Source of the DNA: Nocardiopsis changdeensis
GTDB lineage: Bacteria; Actinomycetota; Actinomycetes; Streptosporangiales; Streptosporangiaceae
DNA: 29,245 nucleotides
Assembly: GCF_018316655.1 (NCBI RefSeq)
Contig: NZ_CP074134.1
Span: 1 to 29,245 of the forward strand
Direction: 5' to 3'
How positions within the stretch are numbered: the stretch's first letter is position 1; every line of letters begins with the position of its first letter. The translations under genes were made by a program, and so were the position numbers. Positions 28,586-29,245 of the stretch are shown here, piece by piece. Below the pieces are notes generated by a model. It made no database searches, was not told the origin of the DNA, and saw only the letters and a program-made list of their open reading frames with translations.

Positions 28586-29032
28586 ATGTCCGAGAACGCC
28601 TCCAACGCCTCCAGCGCCCCGGCCGGGGGCGGCGGTTCCACGACCAACGTCGTCGAGAGCGGGGCCTCGGTGGGGATCACCGCCGGGTCGGTGTCCGGCA
28701 GCACCGTGATCGTCGGCCAGCAGCCCGCCGCCGCCGTGGTGGTGGACCTGCCCTCCTACCACGGCGACGTGAAGGCGATGGCTGCCCACACCGAGTTCGT
28801 GAACACGGTGATCCTGCCGCACTACGAGGGGCTCATCGCCGCGGCCCGCCGGGCCGGGATGGGCGAGGAGCTGATCTCCGCCCTGTCCCAGGGCCAGGAG
28901 GCCGTGGAGATGGCGCGCACCAGCGTGATCACCGCCCGCACCGCCGTGGTCGCCCTCAACGAGGCCGTGGCCCGCGCGCACGCCGACGCCCGCGCGGCCG
29001 CGACGAAGAAGACCTACTACATCGCCGACTGA
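28586..29032 (+). CDS. Hypothetical protein with Gly/Ser/Val repeat N-terminus
   Basis: This 148-aa protein starts at ATG 28586 after GTGAAGGA. Residues 1-22 are Ser/Ala/Gly-rich. Residues about 20-45 are a beta-type stretch (TTNVVESGASVGITAGSVSG then STVIVGQQ) that recalls short amyloid-like or beta-solenoid motifs in actinobacterial proteins. Residues 50-145 are helical (HTEFVNTVILPHYEGLIAAARRAGM...) and end KKTYYIAD. It follows leader copy B and precedes a strong terminator-like pair. No family is recognised. Confidence 0.68.
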   Translation: MSENASNASSAPAGGGGSTTNVVESGASVGITAGSVSGSTVIVGQQPAAAVVVDLPSYHGDVKAMAAHTEFVNTVILPHYEGLIAAARRAGMGEELISALSQGQEAVEMARTSVITARTAVVALNEAVARAHADARAAATKKTYYIAD

Positions 29033-29039
29033 CCCTGTC

Positions 29040-29113
29040 CGCCCCCGCGCAACGCCCGGTTGCGCGGGGGCGGGTGCCCGCCACGCGGGCGCCGGAACCA
29101 CCGTCCGGCGCCC
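29040..29113 (+). terminator. Pair of consecutive perfect hairpins
   Basis: CGCCCCCGCGCAAC at 29040-29053 pairs with GTTGCGCGGGGGCG at 29059-29072. Then GGGCGCCGGA at 29087-29096 pairs with TCCGGCGCCC at 29104-29113. The double arrangement recalls the two-hairpin leaders, but the sequence differs. Confidence 0.7.
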
Positions 29114-29158
29114 ACGTGACCGACACCCGCCCCACCACCGCACCGAAGGAGGCCCGCC

Positions 29159-29245
29159 GTGGCCACGAAGACCAAGACGCGCATGTCCCAGCGGGACCTC
29201 ACCCGCGCCCTGGACCGCATCACCGCCACCCTGCCCGACATCGAG
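29159..29245 (+). CDS. Start of a hypothetical gene, cut by the window edge
   Basis: GTG 29159 follows a strong AAGGAGG site, and the frame is open to the end of the window (29 codons). It begins with a basic Thr/Lys-rich segment (VATKTKTRMSQRDLTRALDR), which looks helical. Too little is visible to assign a family. Confidence 0.6.
   Translation, partial: MATKTKTRMSQRDLTRALDRITATLPDIE

Noticed and set aside
1..29245. Integrase, transposase or insertion sequence
   Set aside because: No tyrosine or serine recombinase motifs and no DDE-transposase frame were found on either strand, so integration cannot be argued from this window.

Overview
The window is very GC-rich, with near-saturated G/C at third codon positions. 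It carries genes typical of filamentous, sporulating actinomycetes: an SsgA-like protein, a WhiB-like protein, a single-protein FtsK/TraB-type DNA translocase, a KorSA-type GntR regulator and an RRQRL-type zinc protein. There are no housekeeping, rRNA, tRNA, integrase or phage structural genes in view. The best overall reading is part of a large conjugative plasmid, or plasmid-like integrative element, from a Streptomyces- or Nocardiopsis-type actinomycete. The exact genus cannot be read from the sequence.

Region by region. (1) 1-8300, plus strand: the TraB/FtsK translocase, which enters from the left edge; a second FtsK-like protein whose P-loop lysine is lost; a NUDIX protein resembling the pSAM2 immunity factor Pif; a DUF3307-like membrane protein; a tightly overlapped zinc-finger/SsgA-like/WhiB-like trio; an accessory DNA polymerase sliding clamp (dnaN); and a run of small unknown genes. 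(2) 8300-11600: isolated small genes separated by regulatory DNA full of palindromes. These include twin GGAACA-N3-TGTTCC operators and repeated CGTCACTGACG elements. (3) 11880-13245: a partition locus with a ParA ATPase and a putative ribbon-helix-helix ParB, flanked on both sides by exact-phase 8-bp tandem repeats that look like a bipartite centromere. (4) 13250-15600: small unknown genes, two microproteins and a GNAT acetyltransferase. (5) 15745-21347, minus strand: an unknown gene, DnaB helicase, a winged-helix replication-initiator-like protein with four palindromic iterons inside its reading frame, a UTRA-only protein and a full GntR/UTRA repressor. (6) 21400-29245, plus strand: a promoter framed by GntR-type operators drives a long set of small genes. 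Many encode membrane or coiled-coil proteins of the Spd/transfer type, including a membrane/coiled-coil/HTH protein. A repeat-rich non-coding stretch (25204-25546) is a candidate clt transfer locus.

How it may fit together (inference). The initiator, DnaB and the plasmid clamp would let the element assemble its own replisome at an origin inside the initiator gene. ParA/ParB and the octad arrays would segregate it. TraB plus the Spd-like membrane proteins would spread it through mycelium. The GntR repressor, sitting divergently from the second transfer operon, would hold transfer genes off. The Pif-like NUDIX protein would limit redundant transfer, and the SsgA/WhiB pair may link transfer or host development to the element. 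Perfect stem-loops occur in most intergenic gaps, and one two-hairpin leader module is present twice (about 2217-2367 and 28411-28570), in front of different genes.
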